Assembly: GCA_018398575.1 (NCBI GenBank)
Contig: JAGTXZ010000008.1
Span: forward strand, 1,736,001-1,800,000
Reading direction: 5' to 3'
From: Ampelomyces quisqualis
Taxonomy: Eukaryota > Ascomycota > Dothideomycetes > Pleosporales > Phaeosphaeriaceae
DNA: 64,000 bases
Shown: one piece after another, positions 43,653 through 55,378 of the stretch
How the letters are laid out: the number at the start of each line of letters is the position of its first letter
How positions within the stretch are numbered: the stretch's first letter is position 1
Notes under the pieces: model-generated
Database searches by the model: none
What the model saw: only the letters and a program-made list of their open reading frames with translations
Told to the model about the DNA's origin: nothing
Translations under genes and position numbers: made by a program

Positions 43653-46600
43653 GTATGCTGGACGGGTACTTCAAGGGTCCAGCAAGGCTAAGAGTACCCG
43701 TGGATCTGTGGTTCAATCTGGGGACGGGTGAGGGTTGGTTTTCCGCTGGGTGGGGCAGCGTCAGCGGTTGCTCCAACGGCGCCTACTCCTGGTCCAAGTT
43801 GGCACCCACGTAGCGATTGAGAGCAGCAACAGGGTGTCGATGAAAGCGCGGTGCGGCTGTAGGTCCGTCTGGGAAGCGCGGGGCCTGGGCAGACGAAATA
43901 CCCTTTGCCTGACATGGCGATTTTCGCAAGGCCGACGAGGCTGAGTCCCTCAGCCTTGTTTCTGCCATCTGAGTGGGCGACTCGTCCTGCAGCCACCACT
44001 TGAAGCGGCGAGCTGGGAGCTCATTGGTCTTCGGAGCGATTCAGGCAGTGAGACGCGCGAAGCTGGGGCAGCGCTCTCGACCGGTTTGCCCAAACAACAA
44101 AAAACCACCAAGGATCCCGCTGAACCCTGCTTCGCATCATGCTGCCCTCGCGAAAAGCTGCTGTACGCATACGCGAACGTGCGATTGGCGATTTGCGGCC
44201 CTGTTTGCGGATCGCGAGCCAGCTGCTGTACTCGTCCATCGCTCCAGCCCGGTCGTGCTTCTCCACTTTGAGGCTTCGCTCGGAGCTACGCATCATCGTC
44301 CCAACACCATGCATTCTGTTCCATCCTGTGCGCATGGGGTCCCCATCAGCGCTCCGGTTGCTTTCGTCGGCGTGCTGGCCCAGCTCAGCCTCGCGGCCAA
44401 GTACCGGATCCAGCCGCGATTGGGCCGTCTAAGCGGATTCGAGTCCAATCGCGATGCAGAGCGTCGGAGAGATTTCGTTTCTCTTACGAAGCGTCGCCGA
44501 TTACGAGCCACTTGGTGCGTCCCGACAAGGTCAGCCCACCTGAAGGGAAACATGGCCTGGAACATGTCGGAATCGGACGCGACAACTCTCAACTGGCGCG
44601 CTCCATGGCGAGCAAAGTCTCACGCATAAACACCGCTCCTGTGGGGCGGAATATCTAGGTGCAATGCGGCCATATGAAAAACTGTTGAGATCCTGGCTGC
44701 GGTCCCCGCATCCTCGCAGTGATGATGCTTGGCTGCCTGTCTCCATACGTAAATGGGCATTGGCCGTAAGATCGGGCCTCCATCGTCCGAGGCTGATTCG
44801 ACATTGACCCAATTCCATGATACGGTGGTAGCAGCCACAGCTTCCCCATAAACTCCGTGCCCTCCTGCGTGTGCCGAGCGGGCTGTTGCCCTTGGTTCTG
44901 TAGACTGTCGGACCTCGCTGTGGCCGTTGTCCGATGCTGGCTCTGACAGCCTTCAGCCGCGCCCTGTCAGCCTCACCATCAGTAGCAGTCCCACTTTCTT
45001 TTCCAGGAAACTGTCCGCAAAAGCACGCTTATTGATTGGTAAGCCTCTCTCGCCCATACTTATCTTCACCAAACACATTCGTTGGTCAGCTCGCTTCCTG
45101 CTGCCTGGTTAGTCTGGTCCACTTGTGAGTCGTCAAGCAGAACGTAGTTTACATGTCCATGAAGACTGCCGAATCTTTGCTAATCGCCTCGACAGAAATC
45201 AACTTGAATAAGATGTGATAGTGCAGCAAAGGTGAAAATGTTTCAGCATGACTCTGACCACAAGGATCTATGCGTCACTTTCTCTCGTACTCCAAAAACT
45301 GAACTAGGGTAGTCTGGAATACGAGGAATACGACGTGTAGCAACGAAGGGACTATGGCTATTGATACACAAGCAATGCAGTGCTCCGCTTAGAGGTGTAT
45401 GTCGAGTCCTTTGTGATCGACGCCATTGTCGTCCACCAGTAACCAAAATACGCAAAGCTTCGGATGTCGCCATAGCCGACATTGGTAATTTCCGAACATA
45501 CCGGAATTCGCTACTCCGTATGCACATCTTGATCATCTCAGCGGAGGTACATGTCCTACACCAGACCCCTCGCGACTTCAATGGAGTCCAAGCTTTGTAC
45601 AATGCCTTACAACATCCCGGCGACTAGCGTGAGTCCTTGAGTGTCCCGTCACCGGATGCGTCCATGGATCTTGTCAGTCGATGGAAATATGTCGATATCT
45701 AACAGTTTCCAACAGCGCGCTTGTTGGAATTGGTGACACAAAGTCATCATGACGGATAATCTCTCTCAGTGTAAAGGTGTAAGCAAGAGACCTGCCGGGC
45801 CACGAGCTTTTGGGGACTGCAAGCACCATGCGCTCGTCGCCACGCCATGATATTGGCTCGAGCGATATTTCAACAGTCCGAGGATTGTCACCAAGATGCC
45901 CAACGACATCGGCGCGAGGCGTAGCCGTCCTTACGTCCTTACCTCTTGCATGTCAGCTCTCTTGTTCAGACATGAGCTAACAGCTCAAGTTCGCCACACT
46001 GTCTCTTGTTTGCCTGGCTCAGGATGCGCTCTGATTCTATGGGATCCAACCGATAGCATCGCGGTCCAACAGCCAAGCGGCAGCGTTTCACGGGTCCCCT
46101 TGCGCTACAACTCCGGTGAGTTGCAATTACTCGAACATTCGCCTTCATCGCCTTCAGAGCATTTCGTCATCGTCTGGGTGCACCCATATCCACTAGTGAG
46201 AGGACTTGTGTTCAACGACCAAAAATTATACCCAGCTATGAAATACTCGATTCCAAGGATGCCGCTATATTGCCCTGGTCTATCCCTCGATGGATTGCCA
46301 TGGTCTATTCTTCGATGGTTCGACAGTCGCGTGACATGATCAACTGTAGGCCATCTCGTGGACGAATCAATACTTGCCGTCTCCATTCCAAAGCCGAGGC
46401 GAAGAACACCAATTGCTAGAATCATGCGCTTCCTGGTTGGACAATTGAATTTACAAGCCACAACCAGCAAACATCGCGCTGAAGAAATATCAAGCATTGG
46501 CGCGCGGGAATGTCATCTCCCGAACCCTGAATTTTTCGCCTTCATGGACAGATCCGAGATAGCTCGTCCCCACAACACACATGGCAGCCTACTCTCAACG

Positions 46601-46872
46601 TTGGCTCCATTCACATCCGTGCTGTTCTAGCACGTACCCGCTCCACCAAGCAGCTTCACTTGGGTCGTGGGCCGGGTAGTCCCCAGTGTGACATTGCGAT
46701 CGACGCATGATCTCCAATGGACCATGGCTCCGGACGTGAGCATCCTTTTTATAAAGCCGGTTCCCACATCCTTGCAGAGAGGATAGCCCACTCTCTTGCA
46801 AGGTTTCGCGTTCGCAAATCGCTCTTGCAGTGAGCCCTGGACAATCCACTCGTTCACCTCCTTATAACAGTC
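43653..46872. other. 3.2-kb region without a supported gene
   Basis: Several frames are open on both strands (43973-44629 plus, 218 codons without an early ATG; 45896-46339 plus, 147 codons from ATG), but none resembles a family or joins through convincing introns. The last 130 bp carry the promoter of the peroxidase gene. Confidence 0.45.
46750..46755 (+). promoter_or_regulatory. TATA box of the peroxidase gene
   Basis: TATAAA in a T-run, 118 bp before the ATG at 46873, fits a core promoter with a leader of about 90 bases. Confidence 0.5.
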
Positions 46873-47675
46873 ATGAGGTTTCTTCTCCTCATCAAAGCGC
46901 TCATCACGGTTGCAATTGCACATGTCAACTTCGAGGTCTGGAGCCCAAAAGGCTACGATCACGTCCGCTCGCCTTGTCCTGCCCTAAACTCTCTGGCCAA
47001 CCACAACATCCTGCCTCGCCAAGGACGCAACTATACCATCCCCATGGTTGTGAAAGCCTTGGGGGAAGGACTCAATGTCTCTGCAGAAATTGCTACGACA
47101 CTGTCTCAGCTGGCGATCACCCTCTCAGCAGACCCTGCGGGCGGTGTATTTGACCTTGACGACTTGAACAAGCACAACGCAATCGAGCACGATGCGAGTC
47201 TAAGCAGACAAGACTTCGACATTGGTGGCGACGCCCAATGCTTCGACCCGGACATCTTCGCAGAGACCTTGAGCTACTTTGGTGGGGCAAAACACGTTGG
47301 TTTCAAAGACGTAGCTGCTGCACGCTGGGGGCGAATCCAGGCTTCCAAGTCTCGCAATCGGAAATTCACATATGGCAAGAATCAAACCTTTCCCTCGTAC
47401 TTTGAATCCTCCAATTACCACAGCCTCTTCAAGAACCCCGCGACAAATCTGGCCTCGATCGAGTGAATCAAGATCTTTTTCCGTGGGTTTGGGGAGATTC
47501 CTGGTTCAATGTGCACCAAGCTAATCATGCGGCAGAGGAGGAGCGTATGCCGTGGAAGGAGGGCTGGCGACCGACTAACCGAATCGACAGTTTATCGACC
47601 GCTCAGAGCGTGCTGCAGTTGGCTTTGCACACGCCTGAGAAGTCGCCTGACTTGCAGGGAATGTACCATCACTAG
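46873..47675 (+). pseudogene. heme-thiolate (chloro)peroxidase, interrupted by an in-frame TGA
   Basis: Exon 1 is 46873-47482 and exon 2 is 47536-47675; intron 47483-47535 (53 bp, GTGGGT donor, GCTAATC branch). Residues 1-16 are a signal peptide. SPCPALN carries the proximal heme ligand Cys35. EHDAS at Glu105-His106-Asp107-Ser109 is the magnesium-site and acid-base motif of the peroxidase family 2 (chloroperoxidase/unspecific peroxygenase, short type). Codon 198 (47464-47466) is TGA, after LASIE, where family members carry Trp. After it the frame continues with family-like IKIFFQEERMPWKEGWRP...LALHTPEKSPDLQ to a normal stop. The rest of the gene is intact, so the lesion looks recent, or is a sequence error. 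If real, the product lacks about 52 C-terminal residues. Confidence 0.82.
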
Positions 47676-48147
47676 AGCCCTGGGTGGATGACATGATGTT
47701 TCTTTTTGGCAGTGTCATGGTTGCATTGCGTGGAGTCGGGTTCCCGACATTCTTGTATAGACATTGGCAGCCTATCCATAAGTTGATCGATAGTGCTATT
47801 GTACCGAAGACTATACTCGGCATATAATGAAACGACAGCGAATCATTCGCGAGAACGAGCGAGATATGGAAAGCACACGTGACAAGCAGGGGCCCCACAT
47901 TGACGTACACAGATGAATCGGCCTATCCCCCATTCAAACCTAGACGCGTCTGTCACGAGCAACCACACACAATATATGTATGCACGTGCAGTGAATAGCG
48001 CCTTCTCACCACAGCATAGTTTCTGGTAGCTACTAGTTCTCACTGTGTATCAGACGACTGATGCACTGCGCCTCCCCACCGCGCAGTCCTGTATTCGCGA
48101 TGCGACCCCCTCAACGACCGAGGTAGGAGAGCCGCAACCTCATCGCA
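47676..48147. other. intergenic spacer
   Basis: Lies between the peroxidase 3' end and the promoter of the 1191-aa gene. AT-richer text at 47720-47830 looks like 3' untranslated DNA. No gene is seen. Confidence 0.5.
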
Positions 48148-51100
48148 ATGTCGGCTCCCTCCAGCCACGGCCCGCCCTCGATATCGTCGGAGCCCTCGGC
48201 GACGTCCTCGCGCACACTCCACTCGAGGGGTTCGGGCGCCTATGTGGAGGACGGGGAGGGCAGCTCCAAGCGGCAGAACTTCGCCTCGAAGCATGACATG
48301 GGCGCAGATGGACGGCAATCGCAGGGCTTCGGGAGTCCTCTGGCAAAAGGGTCGGTAGACGAGTACGACTTTGCGCGGCGCAGGCAGCGTGTCCGGCGGT
48401 CTGGAGGCTTTCTGCTGGATTCAAGCTTCGCCAGCGGCCCTCAAAAGGGACATGGTCAATACCAAGCACGTGCGCAAGACATCAAGGGCAAACGCAGCTC
48501 ACACATGATGGAAATCTCGACAAGTGACGGGCAGCAAGATGATGGCAGACGGGGACGGATGCCCGCGAACAGCTCACCCCTTTCACGGGAGGGCCAGGAC
48601 GGCGAAATGACAGCACCTACACACGACAGAAATGCACGACCCACTACACCGCAGCCGCCAGCCATCGATCCGAATCAGCTTGTACATATGGCTCTCAACC
48701 TAAGCGAGAGTCGCAGGAGAAACATCAGTGCCGGTCCGTTGTTGGCATCTCAATCGCGGATCACGTCAGGCGCACAGCGCGAAGGTAGCTTTTCCAACAA
48801 CGGTGTGGGCGGTAGTTTGAGGCAATATCTGAATGAGCAGCGGAGAGTATCACGAAACATGTCGCCTATTACTGGCAGAAGCTCTCCGTCTCGGCACATG
48901 TCAACATCAATGCAAAGAAGCGGGTCGATGGCATTCCATGGCTCTCAGAATTTCAACCCTTCGGCTGCCACGATTGCTCGTCGAAACAAGGCTAGCGATT
49001 ACATCGAGCTGCGCATAGAATACATGCGACTGCTGGAGCTGTTACCCCCACTGAAACTAGATGCTAATGCGCCTGGCAACTTTATCGTCTCTTCGACGAA
49101 CATGCCAGGTAGCCCGCATGCAGAGCTTACGCGTGTACCGTCTCACCTTGGGAAGCAACACGAGCTTGGCCGTCCCTACAATCCTCTGCAGTATATTCGA
49201 AATAGAAGGACCAGAGCACGTGAACAAAGGGCTCTTGACCATACGCCTCAGGAATTTGCCCATGTCCACGAGGTTCGTGCCTGGGTGGATCTTGTCGAGC
49301 ATCAGTCCAAATACCCTGGCTACCGCCGAGAAGATGGAGTGTCTCTCCCCAAGCTACACGAAGATCATGCAAGCAGCAATGAACCGAGAAAACCACCCAG
49401 GTCTCACAGAGGGTGGGTTTTCTCCCCAGAGGAACTGCTAGCAGATGCGTATTGGGTTGAGCAAGGGGACAACAAGACGATAATCGAGAACCGCCACGGG
49501 CGCAAGATATTCTCGCCCAAAGAAGTTCCAAAACCTGACCTCCTTCAACCTCGCGCTAGCAAAGAATACTCGGACAAGCGGAGAAGAAGCTGGGTCGAAG
49601 GTGTCGCTGGTGTCGCAGTTGATCCTCCCAGTGGAGGTGAGAGCGAAAACGGCAGTGCACGAGGCCGCAAACGGCGGCTGCTGCCCGGATTTCGAGCTGA
49701 CAGTCCAAGACATGGCAAACACTCGAGACGTGGCTCACGTCTTGGAACACATATCGATAGCGATTCATCGGAGTCAGACGGTGAAGCAGGAAAACACAGA
49801 CTCCGTATCATCGTGGACGAGGAACACAACACAGGTCCACTCGCACTTCAGCTGGAAATCATGCTGAAGCAGCAAGCGAACGAAATCCAAGGCAAATCAC
49901 CCGACACGCCAAACAAATGGGGACACCATGCAGATGAGCCCGATGGTAAAGTCTCGCGAGATTCACTGGAAGTTCCTCGATTTGGTAATGGTTTCACAAG
50001 TGTGGAACATCCTCGCCAGTTCAAGATGCCGCCACGTGTGCGAACAACTGCTACTCTGGGAGATGACATTGAGCCTCGATCATCGTTCGAAGACCCAGAC
50101 ACTACCGCGCCGAACACTCCCCTGCATGCGAAACGATTTCCGCTTATTGGGAGTAACGTTTCGCCTCCACGTAGCCGTGACAGCTCTGCGACCAGGAAAA
50201 CCAAGCGAAGCAAGCTGAACCCGTTCCACTCCCACGAGAACAGTGAAGACCACGTACAAAGCCATTACCAAGACCACATTCCTGTAGAGCTAGACAAAAA
50301 GCAGCAATCCCGGCAAACGAGCGAGGAGACACAAGATAGTGGCCATGTTGGACACGCTATCAAGGCGGCTCCCAATGCTGTAAGATCTCTTCTCACACAC
50401 CGCAAGAATGATAGCACTAGTAGCTTGCCGAGCCCGGACAAGATACGTCGTCGGGATACCCAAGAGCCGCATTCTGCTGTCACTCGATTCTTCAAAGGCG
50501 TCAAACACGAGGGTTCTAAAGTTGGTGTTTTCGTGTTTCGAAGAGACCGTCCAGACGACGAAGAGACCGAAAACATGCCCGATGTCCATACGGCAGAATA
50601 TGGTACGGACACCTCTGGCAAAGGGAACAGTAAGTCCCACCGGCCGAGGTTCTCGCGATCAGCCACAGCAACGACAATTGCAAGCACTGCTCCAAATCAA
50701 GATGATCGTTATCACATTGAGCTACCTAGTTTTAGACCGGCACATGAGTCTCAGATAGATGCCGATGGGAAATTGATGTCGACTGATCACATCTCGCGGC
50801 AGAATCATGCACGTAAGAACAGCCGATCGCCCCGCTTCGACAGACTTGCTCCTCCACGGATGGATCTTGAAAGGCTGTCTACAGTATTGTCGCAGACCAC
50901 TGTGGGAGCCAGTCGCAGCCACAGTCCAGACAAACTCAAAAAAGCATTGGCGCGTTCAGGCGATGTTGGCCCGAATGGCACGCCCCCTACTGGTCTCCGG
51001 GACAGACCTAGCTCCGACAATCCGAACAGGAGCAGTTCACGACCAACACTAGACGGCAGGCGGCAATGGAGCATTGCAGATGAGGACGGGCATATTCTTC

Positions 51101-51723
51101 ATCGCAAAGCAAACGTCGACGCGGTAACACAAGCAGACATTGCCCGAGTGCGTGCTCTGTTTCTCTGCTCGGGTGTAAAAGCCAAGGAGATTAGTCGACG
51201 TGCGTCCGCCAAACCGTCGCCGCCCTCAGACTTCCTTGCTCGCGCCGCAGCTACTGCAAACCGAGAGCTTACCCCAGTTTCGAGGAAGGAAGAACATGTG
51301 CTGGCTGCTCGCATCTTGATGCGTGAGCTAGAGTCTTCGACTAGGTCTCTCAGTGCTTCGACACAGCACTTCCGCAACAAGACCATCAAGGAGCTTACCG
51401 AAGCCATTACGGCACTGAGATCAAAGGTAGATTCAGACCTCATGCCTCGCATCTTTGAGGGCGGCGATGTTGCCGTTCGCATTACAAGCGAAATCTCCGG
51501 TCAGGGTCCTTTACAAGTCAAGCAAATCACCGATGACATTGACCGAATGATGCGCGCTCGAAGGCGGAGGATGCGATGGCTTCGAGGCTTTGGCTGGATG
51601 CTTGTGGAATGGGCTCTTGTCGCGTTTATGTGGTGGTTATGGCTCGTCGTTGTGTTTGTTGGGTCAGTGAAGAAGGTATTTGGATTTGGGTGGGGCGTTG
51701 CGAGATGGTTGTTGTGGCTATAG
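48148..51723 (+). CDS. large disordered protein with Trp-rich C-terminal membrane anchor (1191 aa)
   Basis: One uninterrupted exon from ATG 48148 (MSAPSSHGPPS). Residues 1-275 are Ser/Gly/Arg-rich and disordered. About 280-465 looks folded: SDYIELRIEYMRLLELLPPL, GRPYNPLQYIRNRRTRARE, VHEVRAWVDLVEHQ and a block ending in FSPEELLADAYWVEQGDN. About 465-970 is again Ser/Arg/Lys/Asp-rich linker with many phosphorylation-type sites. About 1000-1135 is helical (TQADIARVRALFLCSGVKAK, AARILMRELESSTRS, FRNKTIKELTEAI). The last 54 residues begin with an Arg cluster and continue as a Trp-rich hydrophobic segment (about 1148-1171) plus an amphipathic end, suggesting tail anchoring in a membrane. I recognise no named family; I believe it is conserved in filamentous ascomycetes, but this is unverified. 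Confidence 0.85.
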   Translation: MSAPSSHGPPSISSEPSATSSRTLHSRGSGAYVEDGEGSSKRQNFASKHDMGADGRQSQGFGSPLAKGSVDEYDFARRRQRVRRSGGFLLDSSFASGPQKGHGQYQARAQDIKGKRSSHMMEISTSDGQQDDGRRGRMPANSSPLSREGQDGEMTAPTHDRNARPTTPQPPAIDPNQLVHMALNLSESRRRNISAGPLLASQSRITSGAQREGSFSNNGVGGSLRQYLNEQRRVSRNMSPITGRSSPSRHMSTSMQRSGSMAFHGSQNFNPSAATIARRNKASDYIELRIEYMRLLELLPPLKLDANAPGNFIVSSTNMPGSPHAELTRVPSHLGKQHELGRPYNPLQYIRNRRTRAREQRALDHTPQEFAHVHEVRAWVDLVEHQSKYPGYRREDGVSLPKLHEDHASSNEPRKPPRSHRGWVFSPEELLADAYWVEQGDNKTIIENRHGRKIFSPKEVPKPDLLQPRASKEYSDKRRRSWVEGVAGVAVDPPSGGESENGSARGRKRRLLPGFRADSPRHGKHSRRGSRLGTHIDSDSSESDGEAGKHRLRIIVDEEHNTGPLALQLEIMLKQQANEIQGKSPDTPNKWGHHADEPDGKVSRDSLEVPRFGNGFTSVEHPRQFKMPPRVRTTATLGDDIEPRSSFEDPDTTAPNTPLHAKRFPLIGSNVSPPRSRDSSATRKTKRSKLNPFHSHENSEDHVQSHYQDHIPVELDKKQQSRQTSEETQDSGHVGHAIKAAPNAVRSLLTHRKNDSTSSLPSPDKIRRRDTQEPHSAVTRFFKGVKHEGSKVGVFVFRRDRPDDEETENMPDVHTAEYGTDTSGKGNSKSHRPRFSRSATATTIASTAPNQDDRYHIELPSFRPAHESQIDADGKLMSTDHISRQNHARKNSRSPRFDRLAPPRMDLERLSTVLSQTTVGASRSHSPDKLKKALARSGDVGPNGTPPTGLRDRPSSDNPNRSSSRPTLDGRRQWSIADEDGHILHRKANVDAVTQADIARVRALFLCSGVKAKEISRRASAKPSPPSDFLARAAATANRELTPVSRKEEHVLAARILMRELESSTRSLSASTQHFRNKTIKELTEAITALRSKVDSDLMPRIFEGGDVAVRITSEISGQGPLQVKQITDDIDRMMRARRRRMRWLRGFGWMLVEWALVAFMWWLWLVVVFVGSVKKVFGFGWGVARWLLWL

Positions 51724-52205
51724 GTGGCTACTGCGATTTTGAATTTCGGTGTATAATGTTGCATAGGATGGTGTTTGCACTTGATAGAAGCACAAGGCGT
51801 TTAGGGGGGTTTGAGATTTACATGGTCGGGCTGAGTTGCCAGATACCAGGGCTAAACTTGTAGCAGTATGCGTACGTACGAAGTCCAACTTACTTTCAAT
51901 GCATATTTCTAGCACAAAAAGTTCAACACACAACATCAGCATCCCTAGAGCTTGTGTGAACAAAAGCACAACATTTGCTTGGAGCTGAGACATTCATTGA
52001 GCTCGGGCTGGCACGTGATCCCGCATGATGTCATTGCCAAACTAGGCATCACGGGCAGCGCATCACAGAAACCGCCAGCCATCTCTCTTCACCTGCCAAA
52101 GCTAGTTCAAAGATATCTGTGTTCAGCTTTGCATCACGTTGACACCGCGACTGCGATGTTAACCTGTTGAGTCTTGATCCAATACGACGTTTGGTCCACA
52201 ACACG
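51724..52205. other. intergenic spacer
   Basis: Lies between two genes on the plus strand. It should hold the 3' untranslated region of the first and the promoter of the Csc1-type channel gene. No gene is seen. Confidence 0.5.
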
Positions 52206-54951
52206 ATGAATCTGCAGCATGTTTTCGCCGCTGGTAGCAACAGCACCAGCAACAGCAAATCTGTAAGTCCCATGTGTAAAACACTTCATTGGACCTCGCA
52301 AGCTGATAACCTTCTAGTCACCCTCCTCGCTTGGTGCGGTAGCTGCAGCATTCATTCCTACTGCCCTGACAGCGGCTTTGTTTACCATTGCTTTTGTCTT
52401 GATCAGACAGCGCTTCCCAAACATCTACTTTCCACGAACGTTCCTTGGAACGATACCAAAGAAAGATCGCACGCCATGTCAAAACCGATCGTACTGGGAT
52501 TGGGTGCATACGATGAAAGCTGTGCCCGATAAGTTCATGCTGTATCATCAGTCTCTCGACTCGTATCTCTTCCTACGCTTCTTGCGCACATTAATCTTCA
52601 TTTGTGTTGTGGGTGCTGGTATCACATGGCCAATCCTGATGCCTGTGAACGCGATGGGCGGGGGGAACGCGACTGAGCTCAATCGAATATCCATTGGCAA
52701 TGTTAAGAAGAGGAAGCACCTGTATGCGCATGCTGCTGTCGCATGGGTCTTCTTCAGTTTCGTCATGTTTACTGTGGCACGTGAGCGACTATGGCTCATC
52801 GGGCTGCGGCAAGCCTGGAATTTGTCGAAGACGAACGCAAAGAGACTTTCGAGGCGAACAGTTCTGTTCCTTTCAGCACCAACGGCGGCACTTGACAAGG
52901 GCAATATGCAGCGATTCTTCGGTGCAGATGCCGTGCAAGTGTGGCCAGTCACCAAGGCCGACAAGCTGCACTCTCTCGTTTCTTCGAGGAACTCGTTAGT
53001 GGAAGAGCTAGAAGGAGCCGAAATATCGCTCATACAAAAGGCAAACGAGAGAGGAAGGAAGCGACAAAGCAAGAACAGCCGCCGTGATATCACGTACGAC
53101 AGCCTTTCAGATGGCATCAGGAAATCACTGCGACCGACGCATCGCTTGAAGACATCGCCCATTGGCAAGCAGGTAGACAGCATCGACTGGTATCGTGAGC
53201 AGATCAAGAAGAAAGAAGAGGAGATCGAAAAGGCCAGAGATTCCAACGAAAGTGTAGACAGCCATGGTGGTGCAGCGGCAGTTTTTGTCGAGTTCCGGTC
53301 ACAGGCTGCAGCTCAGCGAGCATGTCAGCAGATTGCCTCGGCGGACATAATGTCCTTGACGCCTCGTTACACTGGAGTTTTGCCCAACGAAGTCATCTGG
53401 GAAAATTTGACGATAGCTCCAGCGCGTAGGTTGTCTCAAGATGGTATTGCAATCGCACTAGTCATCGCAACTATCGTCTTCTGGTCAATACCAGTGTCTC
53501 TCGTTGGAGCAGTCTCGAACATTGGCTACCTTGCAGATAACGTCAAATGGCTCGAGTTTCTCAACAGACTCCCACCTCAAGCAATCAGTCTTCTCTCGGG
53601 CTTGCTGCCTCCATTGCTTCTCAGCATGCTGGCCTCATATGTGCCTAAGATATTTAGATGTGAGTCTCTGCAGCTGTACTGGGTGAGATCATACTGACCA
53701 GATCAGACATCTTCAAGACCTTTGGCGAACCTACCAACACTTCCGCCGAGATTAGGGTATTGAAGTGGTACTTCGTTTTCCAAGTTCTGCAGGTCTTCCT
53801 TGTAACTACACTTGCCTCTGGAGCTGCCGCTGTTGCATCTCAGATCGCTAGAGACCCGGCATCCATACCCCAGTTACTGGCCGACAAGCTACCGAGCGCT
53901 TCCAATACCTATCTTACTTACTTTGTTATACAGGGCCTGAGTAACGCCCCGAGCAACGTACTGAATTACTCTGATGTTTTGTCCTTCTTGTTCTTTGACA
54001 AGTTCTTCGATAAGACTCCTCGGCAGAAGTACACGAGCTATACATACCTGAGGGGCATGCAGTGGGGGAAGCTGTTTCCTAAGTATGTCAATTTTGTGAT
54101 CATTGGTAAGCCACATTTTCCAGATTTCCTCGAAACGCATCTCACAAAACTTAGCAATTGCGTACGCATGCATCGCACCTCTTGTTCTGGGATTTGCTGC
54201 TATTGGACTGGCTATCTTCTACTACAGCTATCGCTACCAGCTGCTTTATACAGTGCAGCCAAAGGTCGACACAAAAGGGCACTGCTACACTCTAGCTCTG
54301 CAACAAATACTCACCGGCGTCTATATCGCGGAGCTTTGCCTCTTCGGCCTCTTCAGCTTGCGCAAGGCGACTGGTCCTACAATAATGATTGCCATCCTCT
54401 TCGTCACGACAGTCGTCTTCAACTACACGACGAATCGATACTTTGCGCCCCTTGAGCAGTACCTGCCTGCCGATCTCGCTCTGGAGTCAGGAGATGACGA
54501 GCAAGCTCCCCTGCTCTCGGCAGCAGAAGAAGGCGAGGCAGATGCGCTACGCAACACGGAGTCTGATATCGAGCGCCTGAGTAGCCGTTCATATGTCCCC
54601 TCAAAGGTTGTCACTCCAATTGCGCAATTTTTGCAGCCGCACATCTTCGCGAGTCATACTGCTATGAAGGCGTGGCTACGAGATGGTGACTTTGACCCGG
54701 ACGATATACCCGAGTACAGCGAGGAAGATGTGAGAAAAGCATATTTGAACCCGGCGTATACGAGCAAGACGCCGATTGTCTGGCTGGCGAGGGACAGCAT
54801 GGGAGTCAGTAAGAATGAAACACAGGAGAACGAGTCCGCAGGTCTTGAGTGTAGTGATCAGGGTGCGCACATTGATGAGAATGGAGACCTGAAGTGGTCG
54901 GTGGACGATTTCGAGGAGATACCTGTCTTCAAGAAAGGGACGCGATGGTGA
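52206..54951 (+). CDS. Csc1/OSCA/TMEM63-type cation channel (864 aa)
   Basis: Exons 52206-52262, 52318-53659, 53707-54105 and 54155-54951, introns of 55, 47 and 49 bp, all in frame. The N-terminal helix (FIPTALTAALFTIAFVLI) and DWVHTMKAVPDKFML belong to the RSN1 transmembrane part. Two further helices follow, then a cytosolic domain (about 215-395) with an RRM-like strand (AAVFVEFRSQAAAQRACQQI). The core of 7 or so helices (DUF221, about 410-755) contains YVPKIFRYIFKTFGEP and IQGLSNAPSNVLNYSD. The tail is acidic. The family forms mechanically or osmotically gated cation channels (yeast Csc1, plant OSCA). It probably acts at the plasma membrane or an internal membrane; which one cannot be read. 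Confidence 0.93.
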
Positions 54952-55378
54952 TGGATCTAGTCAAGCATAGACCTATTGTCATAGTACATAACTATATATT
55001 CGAAGCAACGCGATATGCATTAGTTTTTCTTTTTGTAGATGTTCGGCCATCGGCTTGCTTACAAGACATGGCTAATGGGCATTTGACATCAGATGCGGGC
55101 AAATGAAGGCGCCCAACCCCGCGATGTGTCACCCAACACATTTGTATGTAACCGAATAACATGTTTTACGCCTTGTGAAAGTATAGATCGGCACAATGAC
55201 GTAGATGCCTCTTTCTGGGCGACATGCAAGCTTCCTTTGAGCGAATCTAATCTGGAGAGTTTGAAACCTGCTTTGTTTAATTCATGGCATATATCCTCAA
55301 CATAAACCAGCTACTCTCTTGACACTTCTACCATCCATTATCATAGCATTGAGAAGCAGTAGACCAACAGTATCAAAC
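54952..55378. other. intergenic spacer
   Basis: Lies between tandem plus-strand genes. A short pyrimidine-rich leader precedes 55379. No gene is seen. Confidence 0.5.

Noticed and set aside
43973..44629. A 218-codon plus-strand frame
   Set aside because: It begins at a GTG, lacks an early ATG and any hydrophobic or domain pattern, and overlaps equally open minus-strand frames.
45896..46339. A 147-codon plus-strand frame from an ATG
   Set aside because: No family resemblance, no promoter signs and no conserved motifs visible; kept only as part of the unexplained gap.
47464..47466. TGA read as selenocysteine or programmed readthrough
   Set aside because: Ascomycete fungi lack selenocysteine insertion, the base after the stop (A) is not a known readthrough context, and relatives carry Trp; mutation or error is simpler.
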